The notes under the pieces were generated by a model that saw nothing but the letters and a program-made list of their open reading frames with translations, did no database searches and was not told where the DNA came from. Of a stretch of 64,000 nucleotides of DNA, positions 63,677 through 64,000 are shown in pieces. Origin of the DNA: CAWCVR01 sp963799105 (GTDB lineage Bacteria > Acidobacteriota > Terriglobia > Bryobacterales > Bryobacteraceae); contig CAWCVR010000008.1 of NCBI GenBank assembly GCA_963799105.1, positions 103,128 through 167,127 on the forward strand, written 5' to 3'. How positions within the stretch are numbered: the first letter of the stretch is position 1; every line of letters begins with the position of its first letter. Both the position numbers and the translations under genes were made by a program.

Positions 63677-64000
63677 GTGGAGGCGGGGCCGGAGCAATAC
63701 GGACCCGTCTTCATCGGGCACCCGCTTGAAGAGTTGGACGAAGAACTCCTGGATGCCATGAACTACGCGGAAGAAGCCGCACGGCGGGGCTTCCCGATGG
63801 TGGGGATACCAGAAGACCTCGGGACCTTTGCGAACGAATCCGGGCCGTCTATCGCGCGGCGGCGGGCAATTCACGATAGCGACAGAATCACCAGAGAGGG
63901 AACCACACACCATGCGAAGAAATCAACAGAACTCGACAGAATCAACAATGGAACTCGCACCGCAACAGGCCGAAGTCATCACGGCTTTGGCGCGCGGCGC
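63677..64000 (+). CDS. Possible partial gene, function unknown
   Basis: Open from GTG 63677 to the window edge. The first 50 residues ('VFIGHPLEELDEELLDAMNY', 'AEEAARRGFPMVGIPEDLGT') have coding-like composition; the last part, which overlaps the next gene, does not. The real gene may end or shift near 63880. Only a weak case. Confidence 0.3.
   Translation, partial: MEAGPEQYGPVFIGHPLEELDEELLDAMNYAEEAARRGFPMVGIPEDLGTFANESGPSIARRRAIHDSDRITREGTTHHAKKSTELDRINNGTRTATGRSHHGFGARR
63912..64000 (+). CDS. Start of a small HTH-like gene, cut by the window edge
   Basis: An ATG at 63912 with GAGAGGGA about 11 nt upstream opens 'MRRNQQNSTESTMELAPQQA' and 'EVITALARG'. The pattern 'LxPQQxxVIxALARG' is how many short helix-turn-helix proteins of phages and islands begin. 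Too short here to decide. Confidence 0.45.
   Translation, partial: MRRNQQNSTESTMELAPQQAEVITALARG

Larger units (their letters stand above)
55917..64000. mobile_element. Left part of a tRNA-bounded genomic island (continues beyond window)
   Basis: Starts at a 48-nt fragment of tRNA-Arg(CCG) and carries accessory genes unlike the core genes to the left: a zinc-ribbon membrane protein, a 426-aa unknown, an excisionase-like HTH, a large primase-helicase, an IS3 element and small unknown proteins, all on the plus strand except the IS. This is the plan of an integrated plasmid, satellite or phage-like element. No integrase, capsid or terminase is visible in this part. The other end should hold the intact tRNA-Arg and probably the integrase. 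Confidence 0.65.

Noticed and set aside
63567..63761. 64-aa plus-strand frame starting near 63606
   Set aside because: No family text, and the codon pattern switches to another frame near 63677; kept only as a low-confidence partial gene in that frame.

Overview
The window is high-GC bacterial chromosome with dense, often overlapping genes. The best guess is Acidobacteriota, probably a Solibacter/Bryobacter-type soil lineage. The reasons are a von Willebrand A protein of the kind named for acidobacteria (44635-46317), a run of plant-polysaccharide genes, and the general gene style. No 16S gene is present, so this placement is an inference.

Layout. (1) 1-3827, minus strand: a tight operon psd-pssA-asd-like-lptE-holA, joining phosphatidylethanolamine synthesis, LPS export and the DNA polymerase III delta subunit (cut by the window edge). 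(2) 4263-13429: a carbohydrate region with a sialate O-acetylesterase, a GH28 pectinase, xylulokinase, a ROK-like kinase translationally coupled to a PIG-L deacetylase, then a stretch of decayed glycan-enzyme genes. (3) 13480-34345, minus strand: signal peptidase I and the complete str-S10-spc-alpha superoperon, from rpsL to rplQ, with a good promoter at 34316-34345. (4) 34583-55854: housekeeping and mixed genes: galT, yraN, a HipA-like kinase, a histone-H1-like acidic/basic protein, a LysM lytic transglycosylase, a second EF-G, an amino acid permease, superoxide dismutase, dps, the xseB-ispA-tlyA-nadK operon, glutamate dehydrogenase, a ROK kinase, an SDR epimerase and a radical SAM/SPASM protein. 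(5) 55917-64000: the left end of a genomic island whose boundary is a 48-nt 3' piece of a tRNA-Arg(CCG) gene. The island carries a zinc-ribbon membrane protein, an unknown 426-aa protein, an excisionase-like HTH protein and a large CHC2/TOPRIM/DUF3987 primase-helicase gene. That gene is split by an IS3-family element with a 3-bp target duplication. The island continues past the window and no integrase is visible here.

The most notable points are the tRNA-bounded island with its iteron-like repeats and split replication gene, the nested 138-bp palindrome inside the IS, and ten single-base frame disruptions (nine +1, one -1) in otherwise recognisable genes, six of them between 46.4 and 50.8 kb plus the compensated pair in ispA. 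These suggest either sequence errors or active decay. Other points are the long charged tail on ribosomal protein S3 and the acidic/basic H1-like protein. All functions are read from sequence motifs and memory of families; no search was run.
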